DNA of 64,000 bases from Mantamonas sphyraenae (Eukaryota > CRuMs > Mantamonadidae), in the NCBI GenBank assembly GCA_026936335.1, contig JAPMXV010000049.1:310001-374000 (forward strand). The letters are read 5' to 3'. The translations under genes and the position numbers were made by a program. Below the pieces are notes generated by a model. It was not told the DNA's origin. It searched no databases and saw nothing but the letters and a program-made list of their open reading frames with translations. Positions 30,781 to 41,800 of the stretch are shown one piece after another (position 1 is the first letter of the stretch; every line of letters starts with the position of its first letter).

Positions 30781-32577
30781 ATGGACACTTCGTGGGCGGG
30801 CGTGCAGCAAACCCGCAGCAAGTTTCGTCGGCAACAATTTGAATTGGCGCAATCGAGTGCCGCTGCGGGTGCGACGGGAGAAGGGACAACGGGCGACGGC
30901 GGCGGCGTTGCAACGTCTTCCGCGCCGTCGAGTCCGGGGCGACGGGTGCGCATCAAGGTGGAGACGCAGGACTCGTCAACGTCTCCCAAGGACGAAGGGG
31001 CACAGGTTCCACAGGATTACAGGCGTGGGATGAGTGCATACAGGCGCACAAAGCTGCTGTATTGGCAAGGCCGTGGCGTGGCGTGGAACGAACACTGGCA
31101 GAGCAAACCGCGCTCTGAACGCATGGTGATCATCATGGAGGAGCACTACGCGGTGGCAGCAATGCACCTGGCAGCCATCGAGATCCAACGCATGGTTCGG
31201 GGCACGCTGACTCGCAAGTACATGCGGTACGTGCTGAGCAACCGGGCGGAACACGGCGAGCACATCCCGTTGGCGTACCACGAACACACAGAGATGATGG
31301 CACGCAACAAACACATGAGCGAACACGACGCACGTGTGTCGCTGCTCTCCAAGTTCCTTGACGAGACCACACAGCCACGGGAACAGAGTGTGAGCGAAAA
31401 GTTTCAGGGCGGAGAGGCGTTTCTGCACCTGACGCGTACCATCGGCTTCCGCGACTGGTGTGCCACCAAGATCCAAAGCGTGTGGCGTATGTACATTCAC
31501 GTGCGGCCCTTTGAGCTGCTGCGGTACCCGCAGTATGCGCGTGCGGCCGTAGCCATTCAACGCCGCTGGCGTGCCTTTTACAAGACACACAACTATCCGT
31601 CGGTGATCCACCATCGTTCGGCCAGTCGCATTCAAAATGCCTGGCTGGGCTACACTTACCGCAAGGTGTTCTATTATTTCCGCAATCTGGTGCGATTCCG
31701 CGATCGTGGCAACCCGCAGGTCATGCTTCGCACCATCAACCCGCTGGAGGCACAGTTGTTTGACAAGGCCATGGGTGTGCACGTACGCTTCCGTTTAGGC
31801 GGGGCCGAATTCCCACCCAAGCTCTACTACAAGGTGTTCACCCACAATCCTCTGGTGGACATGAATTCGTTCTCGCCGCGAGACTACACGCAAGTGCAGC
31901 AGACCGCGCCCATTGCGCTGCACAACAAGGTGGCTGTGCAACAGGCAGTGAAGGAGAGCAGCAACGGAGACTGGTACAAGAGGGTGGAGAACAATTCCTG
32001 GCGGCTGGTGTCGTCGAGCATCCTGGAAGACGAGCAGTTCAAAGCAGAGCAGGTGCGTCTGGAAGCGGCGTCGAAGAAGTGGGTGCCCTTCCATCACGAC
32101 AAGCAGGTGCGGCGGCAGGAGGTGGAGCTGCGCAAGAAGCGCAAGAAACGGGAGTGGCTGATGAAGATGTACAAACAGGGCCTGGAGAACGAACAGAAGC
32201 AGAAGTTGGAGGCTGGCAAAAGCGTGCGTCGTGGAGGGCGCCCGGGAACCTCGGAGGCGGCGGCTGCCGCGTTGGATAGCAGCGTGGAGCTGAACGAAGA
32301 CATTTTCGACACGAGTTTCTTTGAAGACGACGCCGAGAACATCCTGGAGTGGAGCGAGAACCTGGACTTTGAGAAGTATCAGGAGCAGTGGATGGCATTG
32401 GCCACGACCAACCGGCTGGATGAGTACGATCTGGACATGCAGCGGGAGAACGAGCTGCAGGAGACGCTGTACGGCGAGGAGCTGTACGAGGACGACGAGT
32501 ACATCTTTGACGGCTTTGAAGTGGACGACCACTACCTGTTGGCCAGCGAGGCGTATGAGGAGGACGTGTATCTGTGA
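30781..32577 (+). CDS. MFI: MFI / C11orf65 homologue with N-terminal IQ motifs
   Basis: A single-exon protein of 598 residues. In vertebrates this family is a short protein linked to mitochondrial fission and sperm or flagellar tissues. The conserved core is unmistakable: NPLEAQLFDKAMGVHVRFRL, GGAEFPPKLYYKVFTHNPL, SPRDYTQVQ, NGDWYKRVENNSWR and a coiled KKRKKREWLMKMYKQGL. Upstream are four IQ-type calmodulin-binding helices (AAIEIQRMVRG, CATKIQSVWR, AVAIQRRWRAF, SASRIQNAWLGY), more than in the animal protein. The C-terminus is highly acidic. Start choice: the ATG lies right after a short promoter-sized gap and precedes a Ser/Gly-rich, disordered leader. The name rests on family recall. The biological role here is inferred. 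Confidence 0.75.
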   Translation: MDTSWAGVQQTRSKFRRQQFELAQSSAAAGATGEGTTGDGGGVATSSAPSSPGRRVRIKVETQDSSTSPKDEGAQVPQDYRRGMSAYRRTKLLYWQGRGVAWNEHWQSKPRSERMVIIMEEHYAVAAMHLAAIEIQRMVRGTLTRKYMRYVLSNRAEHGEHIPLAYHEHTEMMARNKHMSEHDARVSLLSKFLDETTQPREQSVSEKFQGGEAFLHLTRTIGFRDWCATKIQSVWRMYIHVRPFELLRYPQYARAAVAIQRRWRAFYKTHNYPSVIHHRSASRIQNAWLGYTYRKVFYYFRNLVRFRDRGNPQVMLRTINPLEAQLFDKAMGVHVRFRLGGAEFPPKLYYKVFTHNPLVDMNSFSPRDYTQVQQTAPIALHNKVAVQQAVKESSNGDWYKRVENNSWRLVSSSILEDEQFKAEQVRLEAASKKWVPFHHDKQVRRQEVELRKKRKKREWLMKMYKQGLENEQKQKLEAGKSVRRGGRPGTSEAAAAALDSSVELNEDIFDTSFFEDDAENILEWSENLDFEKYQEQWMALATTNRLDEYDLDMQRENELQETLYGEELYEDDEYIFDGFEVDDHYLLASEAYEEDVYL

Positions 32578-32689
32578 TGTGAGATGGAAATGGAGTCTGT
32601 GGAGAAGATGGAGCTCGTGGAAGACGACAACAAGTCGCTGATGGCGGTGGACCGGGCAATCAAACAAGCGGGACTCCAAACTCGTCGTC

Positions 32690-34339
32690 ATGCCCTTTCT
32701 TGCGTCGCGTTGGGTGTACGCAGTGCTTTGCTGCGTGTATCAGATGTTTGTGAGCGGGATTGTGATTGGATGGCCGCAGATGGTGCAGGTGTTGCAGCGA
32801 GAGAACGTGTACGGTTTCTTGTGCGAGTCAGGGTTGTCCGACTGCGTGGAGGCCAAGATCCGCCTGGATGTGGTGTACACTGTGGGCTCGTTTGCTCTGA
32901 CGGCCGGACCCATGCCCATGGGCATTGTGATGGACAAGTACGGGCCGCGTGCGTGCATCACCTTTGCAGCGATTGTGGATTTGCTCGGCTGCCTCTTGTT
33001 TGGCCTTACAGACACCAAGGGTATGTTGCATCTGTGGGCCGCTTGCTCTTGCGGTGTGTGGTGTGGGCACACAAGGGGCGAGGCACAGACGAGAGAGCGT
33101 GTGTTTGGTGCCGACGTGGGAGAGTTGTGAGTGCCCATGCTGACACGGAACTCTTCAGCGGCCGACACGTTGGCTCTGGGCTACGCATTGATGGGCCTGG
33201 GTGGTGCAGGCATCCAAATCGCACTGTTCCACACGTCAAACCTTTTCGAGGGCCACGAGGGTGAGTTGTGCACGTGCAGAGGTGTGGGAGTCGAATTTGG
33301 CGTGAACGCTTGCGTGAACTGACACGAGCACGTGACGACTGGATTCGCTGGATGGGCGTGACACGTGTCAGGTCTTGTGGTCGGTCTGTACAGTGGCGTG
33401 TTTGCAGTGTCGGGCACCATGTTCCTGCTGTTCAACGAACTCAGCATTGCTGATGCCGCGCTGTATTCGCGTCAGCATCTCTTCCTCGCCTACTCCATTG
33501 TGCTCGTTGTCCTCGTCATCATTCCCGTGTACTTGCTCTGGCCCACAAAACCATTTACGAGCTTCACGAGCAGCCATGGTACCGACTCGAAACCGCTGCT
33601 GCGGCCCGAAGTGCAGGACATCACCCAGGACAGCTCGGATGGCGATGTGGATGCTGGCACAGGACCTGGCGACCACGACGCAGAGAACCAGGGTGGGAAG
33701 GCTGTGGTGACTTTGAAGCGATTCTACAAGGCTGATCAGTCGCTGAAGGCGCAGCTACTGAGCACTGAGTTTTCCACCCTGCTGGTGTTCTTTTGCGTCC
33801 AGATGCTGTCCATCAACTTTTATCTGGCTACGCTGAAACTGCAGCTGTCGAACAAGACCAGCAACGCAGACACGGTGCACCAGTACATCAACGTGTTTTC
33901 CGTGGTCGGACCCATCGGCGCGTTGGGCTCGCCTGCAGCAGGATACTCTGTGGACCGGTTCGGTCTGCCTGTTACCCTTGCTGGTGTCATCTTTCTGGCC
34001 GCCTGCTTCATGATCCTCAACATGATTCAGGCCATCGTGATCCAGCCGCTGACCTTTTTCATCTTTGCCGCCAGCCAGACCGGTACCTACGGCGTGTTTT
34101 TCTCCGCCATCACGTACATTTTTGGCTACGAAAACTTTGGCCTGCTTTCGGGCGTATCCAGCTTGCTGGGAGGCTCTGTGGCCTTCCTCAACATCCCCAT
34201 GTTGTCCATTGTGCTGTCCGAGCTCGGTGGCGACTTTTTCTGGATGAACTTCATGCTTTTGTGCATGTTTGTTCTTCTCGGCTACGCACCGTACCGGCTG
34301 TACCAGGCAAGCAAAAAGGCTGCTCTTCTGCACTTGTAG
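32690..34339 (+). CDS. MFS transporter, SLC43-like
   Basis: A polytopic carrier, probably for amino acids or a related small molecule, in the plasma or organelle membrane. Exons 32690-33020, 33159-33260 and 33372-34339 join in phase 1 at both junctions, giving 466 residues. About 12 hydrophobic helices are visible, with a charged, hydrophilic loop (residues 205-255) at the MFS centre. The MFS A-like motif between helices two and three reads GIVMDKYGPRACI, and a matching one in the second half reads GYSVDRFGLPVTL. These fit SLC43 (LAT3/EEG1) and yeast Fmp42. There are no long soluble domains. It lies 112 bp after MFI and 242 bp before the FBXO9-like gene, all on the same strand. Substrate is not evident. 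Confidence 0.75.
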
Positions 34340-34581
34340 CAATAGCGTGAAGGTGAGAGAGAGAGAGGCGCGGAGGTGGCCAATTGAACGACAAAGCATC
34401 GTCGCACATTCCTCAAGGCTCCGCCGTCAAAACGCATACACACACTTGTTGTTTGTTGGTATTGACTGCGTACTTTTGAAAGAGCCAGAGATTTTGCACT
34501 AGGAGGCACTCAGAGAGCGAAAGCACCGCAGAACGAACCGGGGCGATTCCCGGAAAGATCCGACCAGCAACTTTCGAGCAA

Positions 34582-35614
34582 ATGTCGTCGTCGTCATCGA
34601 GTGACGACTCCAAGGTGCACTTGGAGCACCAAAGAAGCGAAAATGAGGAGGGCAAGGGCAAGGGCGTACTGGATTTGAGCGTAGGTGAAGAGGAGGCGGC
34701 TGGAAGAACGGCGGCGGCGTCGGCGGATTCCCAGAAAACCAGAGGCTGACCCTGCCACACAGAGCTGGCACGAGCACAGCCACGTGAACGACCTGCCGGA
34801 GGAGATTTTGGCGTTGGTGATGTCGTACCTGCACCCCGTGGACGTGGCAGTGTGTGGCCAGGTGTGCCTTTTCTGGTACCACGTGTCGCGGGACCAGAGT
34901 CTGTGGCAAGACCGTGTGGAGGAGACGTTCAACTCGACGGTGTACCCCATCGCACGGACCATGGTGGAGGAGCAGCTGGAAGAGCTGGTGGAGGAGTCAT
35001 CACGGGACAGCGTGAGCAGCAGCACGAGCAGCGTGGGAAGTGTGAGCGCAGACGAGCTGCAGCGGCTGTGGCTGTCGCAACTGTGTGAGAGCAAGTATGA
35101 CGGGGACTGGATGAATCTGTACATGAACATGCCGCGGCCTCGAACGGGCGGAGTGTATGTGTCACAGCTGAGCTACATGCGACGCGGGTACCAAGAAGGC
35201 AAGCTTGTGCACCCCATGCACGAGGTGGAGTACTGCCGATACTTCCGCTTCTTTGAGAACGGCACCGTGTACATGTTGACCACGTCATGCGTGAGCAAGA
35301 AGGCCTTTGACATGCTCAGCCCACGCCGAGCTCGCCGCAAAGATTCCAAGGTGCGCATCGGCGTATACCGTGTGGCCGCTGACAAGCGCCAGGTCTTTCT
35401 CAAGTTTGACAGCGAGCGCATGCGCCTCACCGATCTCATCACCTTTGACATCCACGATGCCAAGAAGCGGCGCCTGGTGAACGGCAAGCTCGGATGGCAC
35501 GCTCACTCCCAGGAGAACACACGCACCTGGGAGCGTACATCCCTCGACATGTCTCACCTGGGCTTTGGCAAATCCAAGTACGTTCGGTTCTACCCTGTGG
35601 AAGGGTTCAGGTGA
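34582..35614 (+). CDS. FBXO9-like F-box protein
   Basis: A predicted substrate receptor of an SCF ubiquitin ligase. Exon 1 is 34582-34680 (starts MSSSSSSDDSKVHLE), then an intron at 34681-34762 and exon 2 at 34763-35614, joined in phase 0, giving 316 residues. A start inside the intron, at 34685, would give a misleading Arg-rich leader. The F-box is at residues 38-80 (NDLPEEILALVMSYLHPVDV, VCLFWYHVSRDQSLW). The C-terminal part matches the FBXO9/Hrt3 domain: GVYVSQLSYMRRG, MHEVEYCRYFRFFENGTVY, LTTSCVS and IGVYRVAAD. No tetratricopeptide repeat is evident, unlike longer FBXO9 proteins. A Ser/Thr- and Glu-rich insert separates the F-box from the domain. Confidence 0.8.
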
Positions 35615-35761
35615 CCCAGCTGTGGGATTGTGGGGCGTCCCGTTGGCTGCAGTGAATTGTCCCCTCCATCCCAGTGTCCACTGCACACATGCACCCTTTC
35701 GATTCCACGGTCTTGTTTTGGTGCTCAGTTCCCACCGCGCGTGCACGCACATCCCAAAACC

Positions 35762-37465
35762 ATGGCCGCCACGCACGTCGAGCAAAACTGGGACAAGCTG
35801 CAGCCTGCCATCCTGGCTGAGCTGCAGCGGTACAGTGCGGGCGACGAGGAGTTGGAGTACCTCAAAGATCTGCTTGTCAACGGTCAAACCAAGGATGAGG
35901 TGTCGGAGAACCTGGAGCTGCTCTTTAGCGCCGCCGAAGACGTGGCTCCCTTTGTCGACTGGCTGTGGCAGCTGCTGGAGCAGGACAAGGCCAGTGCACA
36001 AGCCTCCTCCGTGTCTTCTTCGTCGTCATTGCCACAGGACAGTGCTCTGCGAGACCGCGACGATCTTTTGGGTGAGTCCACCGAGCGGCGTAGGAAGGAG
36101 CACGCGCGCTCACATTCCACAGCATGTGCCGTGCCGCTGCGTACACGCTCACACGCCGTTGACCACGTGTGCACACCAATCTATGATGCAACCGTTGTCC
36201 ACAACACGCGCCATCACACTCACAGAGGCCGGTGGCGACGGCAGCGATACAGAGGAGAACCAGGAGGCGGAAGACGACGACGCGCCGCAGCAACGCACGC
36301 GCAAGCCAAACACGGAGTATCTGAGCGCGCTGGTCGAACGTGTAGAAAAGAGCAATGGCAACAAACGGGAACGTGCGGAGGTGGAGAGGCCCGTGGAGCA
36401 GGATGACAGCCAGCTGGCCGATCCGGAAGATGGCTTCTCCGTCCTGGCCAGCATCAAGCGAAGACGCAAAGTCGACGCGAAGGACAACGACGAAGACAAC
36501 GACGAGGCAGGCAGCAGCGCAGGAAGCAGCCAACACAAAGACAACGAGTCAAGGGATGATGGTAAGGAGGAGGAAGAGCAGAGCAGCTCATCCAAGCCCA
36601 TCCGGCGCGTGGTGCGCAGGGTGATCAAGCGCAAAACGCTCGCCACGCACAACGACGCAGGCGATGGTGACGACGACGACGACGACGGGGAACACAGCGG
36701 ACACACACACAACCACGATCAGAAGCGTTCACGTGCAGAGACCGTGCGGGACCAGATCGCAGCCGCAAGTACAGCGCAGAACGGAGCAGCAGCGGGAGCG
36801 GTGGGCACGATGCAGACGACAGCCTTCCGTTTACCGGTTCACCTGACAAGGGAAAGGCAGCGTGTCGGTATGGTGCCAGCTGCCGCAACCTCAAGAGCGG
36901 CTGCCCGTACCAGCATCCTGTGGCGCCGTGTAGGTTCGGGCTGAACTGCAGCAAGGGTGACCAGTGCACGTTCAACCACAACCCGCCGTGTCGCCACGGT
37001 ATGAGTTGCCACAGACCTCTGTGTTCGTTTGCCCACTTTCCTGGAGGGGCACCCAAGCACGTCCCGGCTGCCAGGCCCAAGAGTGGCAGCGGAGGAAGCG
37101 GTGGCAGCATCAAGGCCAGTTGGGTCAAGGGTGTTGATCCGCTGGACGACCCCCACGCCGTCACTGCCGACACAAAACCCTTGCCCAAGGAAAAGCGTCC
37201 CAGTATGGGTGCACTCGAGTCCCATGTGGTGTGCAACTTTGACGCCGCTTGCACCAATCCCAACTGCAAGTTCAAACACCCGTCGCGCAAGGCTTCCTCC
37301 TCCTCTTCCTCTCGTCGACCCCTGCCTCTTAGCGTCCCGGGCGCTGCTTCAAAGAGATGGTCGCGCCCCGACGACCCAATGGAGTCCACCGCGTCCACAT
37401 CAAGCACAACCACATCAGCACAAGCACAGGACGACCAAGACGAGACCAACAGCGACAACGAATGA
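35762..37465 (+). CDS. ZC3H14: Nab2/ZC3H14-type CCCH zinc-finger protein, one frame break
   Basis: A polyadenosine-RNA-binding protein of the nuclear Nab2/ZC3H14 family, involved in mRNA export or poly(A) length control. Exons are 35762-36071 and 36226-37465, giving 516 residues after repair. The N-terminal helical fold (ELEYLKDLLVNGQTKDEV, SENLELLFSAAEDVAPFVDW) corresponds to the Nab2 PWI-like domain. A long acidic/Ser-rich region follows, then the CCCH fingers: CRYGASCRNLKSGCPYQH, CRFGLNCSKGDQCTFNH, CRHGMSCHRPLCSFAH and a fourth CNFDAACTNPNCKFKH after a linker. The frame breaks somewhere between about 36735 and 36840, just before the first finger. One missing base explains it. Without repair the fingers would be lost from the gene. 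Confidence 0.82.
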
Positions 37466-37510
37466 AGCAATCTTCTCTTCCTTTCCCCCCTCTTCCCTTA
37501 AAACCCGTTC

Positions 37511-38843
37511 TTAGCCGACTCTCTGTCGTTTGTGGTCCGGTTGGCTCCCTTGTTGCTGTTGTTGCTGTTGTTGCTGTTGTTGCTGAGGTCGCACACGTTT
37601 CTTGTACCCCTCGGACAAGCCATGAAACATGTTGACCATGGGCAAGGGCTGCTGGCGAAAGTAGTCATGCTCCAGGGCCTGTGCAGCGGTGATGCGCTGG
37701 TTTGGGTCGTAGGCCAGCATTTTGCTCACCAAATCCATCGCGAGCGGGTTGTGGCCAAGGTGACCCATCCGTTGGTGCAGCGAGTGCTGCTCGTGCCTGC
37801 CCAGACTCGCCTTGAGATTCATCGACATGCGCTTGTAGTACGGGTATTGTTCCACGTCAGGCCACTCTCTGCTTGTGGGGAAGCCAAGCACAGAAACAAT
37901 GGCTGCCAGTTGATCAGCTTGAAACTTCTCCGTCTTGTTCTCCTCGCCCCGGAACAGTGCCATCAGCATACACATCTCGGCAAAGATACACCCCACTGCC
38001 CACATATCTACAGCAGTCGTATAGTGCTTCGCCCCCAGCAGTAGCTCGGGCGCGCGGTACCAGATGGTGACCACAACGCCGTCGTGGTTCAGGCCACGCG
38101 ACGGTGACTGGAAGATTCGCGCCAAACCAAAGTCTGCAATCTTCATCTGACCGTACTCGGGGCCCTCCCCCATAATAATCAAATTCGACGGCTTCAGGTC
38201 CCGGTGCAAGATCCAATTCGAGTGCAGGTACTTCAGGCCGTTCAGCAGCTGCCATAGGGCACTTTTGATCAGCGATTCGGGCATCCACGCCTTGCGTTCA
38301 CGGTGTTCTGTGATCAAACGCATCAGCTCGTACTCTGCATAGTCGTACACCAGGTGCAGCGCCCCGCTTTCCGGCGCCAGGTACACATCTCGCAACCGCA
38401 CAATGTTTTCGTGGTGCAGCTCTCGTAGCAGCTGCACGATAGAAGCCCCATGCACAGACAACACGCATGCATGCACGTAGAGTCCCTCGTCTCTGTGTCA
38501 GTCTGCAATCCCGGAGTCTTGGCGCTCCACACACCCTCCGGGTGGACACACTCACCGCAATCTCCCGAATGCTCGTTGTGTGCACCCCTTCGTGTGCGCT
38601 TGACATGCTTGCCGATTTGTACGATTTGATGGCTACCCGCATGTCCTGTTCGTCATCCACCTCCTGTGTGCTGCTTGAGCTGCTGCTTGAGCTGCTGCTG
38701 GAGCTGCTCCGACTGCCGCCACCCGCGGCGCTCTTTACCTCGCCCACGTACACCAGGCCGTAAGTACCTTCCCCAATCTTGGTTTGAAGCTCGTATGTGT
38801 CTTCCACCACTTCTCGCTTGCGCTTCACACCGCCTGCTCGCAT
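37511..38843 (-). CDS. CDK8: CDK8/19-type Mediator kinase
   Basis: A Ser/Thr kinase of the Mediator kinase module. Exons are 38556-38843 and 37511-38431, giving 402 residues. Kinase landmarks: IGEGTYGLVY, VAIKSYK, SIREIA (the helix-C position of the family's SMSACRE), LHRDLKPSN, IADFGLAR and YRAPELLLG. The phrases NSNWxxHRDLKP and IMGEGPEYGQMKI resemble CDK8 closely. A Ser-rich insert of about 35 residues lies in the N-lobe, between the glycine loop and the lysine strand. The C-terminus ends in a polyglutamine run followed by a basic tail. The catalytic loop reads DFG where human CDK8 has DMG. Cyclin C partner not seen here. It starts 34 bp from the giant receptor. Confidence 0.85.
37551..37584 (-). 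repeat. CAA/CAG repeat encoding polyglutamine
   Basis: Mixed CAA/CAG units encode the polyQ tract in the C-terminal tail of the CDK8-like kinase. Confidence 0.85.
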
Positions 38844-38877
38844 GCCCTGCCAATTAAACCACTTTCTTCTGGCGACG
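38844..38877. promoter_or_regulatory. 34-bp divergent gap, CDK8 / giant receptor
   Basis: The shortest head-to-head spacer in the window. It contains CCAATTAAA. Transcription start sites for the two genes must overlap the coding exons or lie very close to the start codons. Confidence 0.45.
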
Positions 38878-41800
38878 ATGGGGAGACGACAACTGCTTCT
38901 GCTCGTTCTCCTGCTTGCGCTCACCGCGTCTCTGATGAAATCAACCAACGCTCAGCGTACGTTGTCCTCGCCACCGTTCGCTGCCTGTACCCCTTTCCCG
39001 CTGCTTGTTTCCCGTTGTCCATTCTCGCCCGCTCTTTCTGGAATCGCCTAGTTTGGTGACATTCGCCGCTCACCACAAAACTCGCGACACCATTCCTTCT
39101 TCACTACAGAATGCACTCCCCAGTCTCGCATGACAAACGAGGAATACATGCACTGCATGTTTGACATCGTTTCCACCGACTCGACTGATTGCTGGACCAT
39201 CACTGGCGGTCATACAACCGTCCAGCGCCAGAACCAGTTCGGCACACCCCAAAACGGCGGCCTTTTCCTCAATCCTCAGAGCCCCAACGACTACTTCGAG
39301 TCCACAAACTCCTTCAACTTTCAAGGAAGTAGTACCTCCAGAGCCACATTTGAACTTGTGGCCCAGCCTCTCACTCTCAACACAAACGGGCAGCTGCAGA
39401 TCATTGCTGGCCTCAATCCCACCTCTACGTCCGAGGGTGGTACGTTTTCCTGACGCGTGTCCTTTCCTTCACGTACGATTCGGTGTTGCCCCTCACCATG
39501 CCCCACTAACATCATTGTTTACCTCGCCGTTGCCCGCTCGTCCCTCAAACACACTTTTCTTCGTGAACCCCTTTCGCGCCTCCACTTTGCAAACCCACCC
39601 AGATTGTCGTGACCACACAGCCAGGGGCATGTTTTTCATGCAGGTACTGTTCCAAAGTCTCTATGAAGCCATCTCCCACCCAATTTGCCGTTCCGAACCT
39701 ACCCCTTTGTCCGCATACGGTGAGCGCCTGTGGATTTCGCTGACTCGCAAACGCCTCTGCCCCTCTCCGACACGTGCGTCCACAGCTCGACACAGATCTC
39801 GTGGTCTACTTGCGTGCAGACGATGCCACACAATCTTTCAGCTGTGGCAGATGCGAATCTCCCGCTCAAACGTTCAATGACCCCAAGTGCAACTCCATGC
39901 GCTTCCCAAACGTCTTTACCTCGACCTCCAGCCCTACGTACATCTCTCTCTTGGTCTACAACAGGGTCATTCGCCTTAGGATCAACATGGGCACCTCGGA
40001 CGCATTCGAAATCGTTAAGGACACCGCAAAGGATCGTTTCTACTTCGACGTGTTCAGGATCGTCTTCTTTGGTGTCGGCCGCAGCCAGCTCCAGTGGGCT
40101 GGTACAATCTACCATTACTCCATGAACGTCAAGGAAGAACCCTTTGAAAGTCACGCGCAGCAGATGGCCGAGATCTTTCGCCGCAAGTTTGCGAGGTTCA
40201 CCGCCCCAGCTCTCCCGACCGGCATCACTGGCATACATCTCCCCCGTATGTTGGCCCTTTGATGTTGACGCGTTCTGCCATGCTTGGCCGTGGTCATGTA
40301 CTCACACCCACACACCTTTCCCCCCTTCTGGGTTCAGTCGATACCAGCACCCGCTTCCCCGTGCCCCTCATCGCACCAGACCAGACAGCGGACATTTTGG
40401 GCGTCACCCCCTTCAAGGGCCTGAAAGTCATCACCAACCTCAACAACTATCCCATCAAGATGACCGTCGGCGCAAATCAAAACGCAGGAGCCGGTGGCTG
40501 CACAACGGAGACCGGTGACCCAAGCACACAAGTCCGAATCGGCTCCATCACCACGACCAACTATGGCACCATTCCCCTTAATTATTATCCCACAGCCTCT
40601 TCCGACGCCTACATTCCCTCATGGGCCAAGACCTTTGCAATTCATGCACTGCCAACCACGATTCTCGACAGTACGTGCCCCCAGCCCAGGCCCTACCTCT
40701 CTGCAGCTCCCGTATCTCACACTTGTCCCTAATCGCGTACACAGTTGCTACAAACTCACAGTTTGAGCATGTCAACGCAACGGCAGACGGCCGATCTTTG
40801 AACACCGAAGGCAACGCGGTCGCCATGGTCGATGTGTTCCTCCGCAGGAACAACGGCTCGGACTATGTTTCAGATACCATGGTTGTCGTACAACTGCGCT
40901 TTTCCCAGAACAATCTGATCTTCTATGCCACTCCAATGGGAGGGAATCATTATCGGGTGTACGTCGGCGGCACTACCTTTCTGCCGCCGTTCACTGGCCT
41001 CCGCTTCTTTGTTCCCGAGGTATTCGTACAAGCTCCAGCACAGGTTCAGACGCTGGCCTCGGTTGTATCCGCCGGCAGGTACTTGTTGATGAACATGTGT
41101 CCCGGCTCGCAAGGACCTACCGCACAGCAGGAGGTGCCAACCGCCTGGTTCCACTCCAACAACGTCTCTGTCTCCAACAACATCTCCTATGTACTCACCA
41201 AGGCCACCGGAGGCGTGGCTGCTCTTCTCATTGACTCTGTGCCTCAGTACGGCCAGGTCTATGTGGAGTACGACGGTGAGCAGACGCACGTCGACCGCAC
41301 TCTCGGCGGACGGTGCATGTTCCAGATGATCAACAACTTCAATGCAGGCAACCCTGTCCTCATCTACGTGCCACCCACAGCCGAGGATCTGCCGTCGCCC
41401 ACGTTCCTGGCCCAGGTCAAGTACAACTTTTATGGTGCTCACCGAAGCCGCACAGAAGATCCTGTGCTTGTGCTGAACGGCACCATTGACTACACCCCGT
41501 ACTTGATGTCTGGCCGCACATCCACCGTGGTTCTTCCGTCAAACACAACCGTGGCGACACAGGTTTATTTGGACGTGATTGCACGTACAGCCACGGGCGC
41601 CCTTATTCACTTGCACACGACACCTACACCCACCATTGTGTGTCGACTCCCCGAACTTGAGCTTACAGTCAACGCAACCCTTGTCCAACCGGATGTGCAC
41701 CACCTTTGGCGCTGCAACTTTGGCACGGTCACCTCTGAGGGTAGCTACGTCGTCACAGTGGCCATTGCGGGCTACGAAGCCCTCTTTCAGTCCCCCTCTG

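Noticed and set aside
34685-34762. Arg-rich N-terminus of the FBXO9-like protein
   Set aside because: It lies in a GTAGGT-CACAG intron. Splicing to the upstream ATG at 34582 is in phase.
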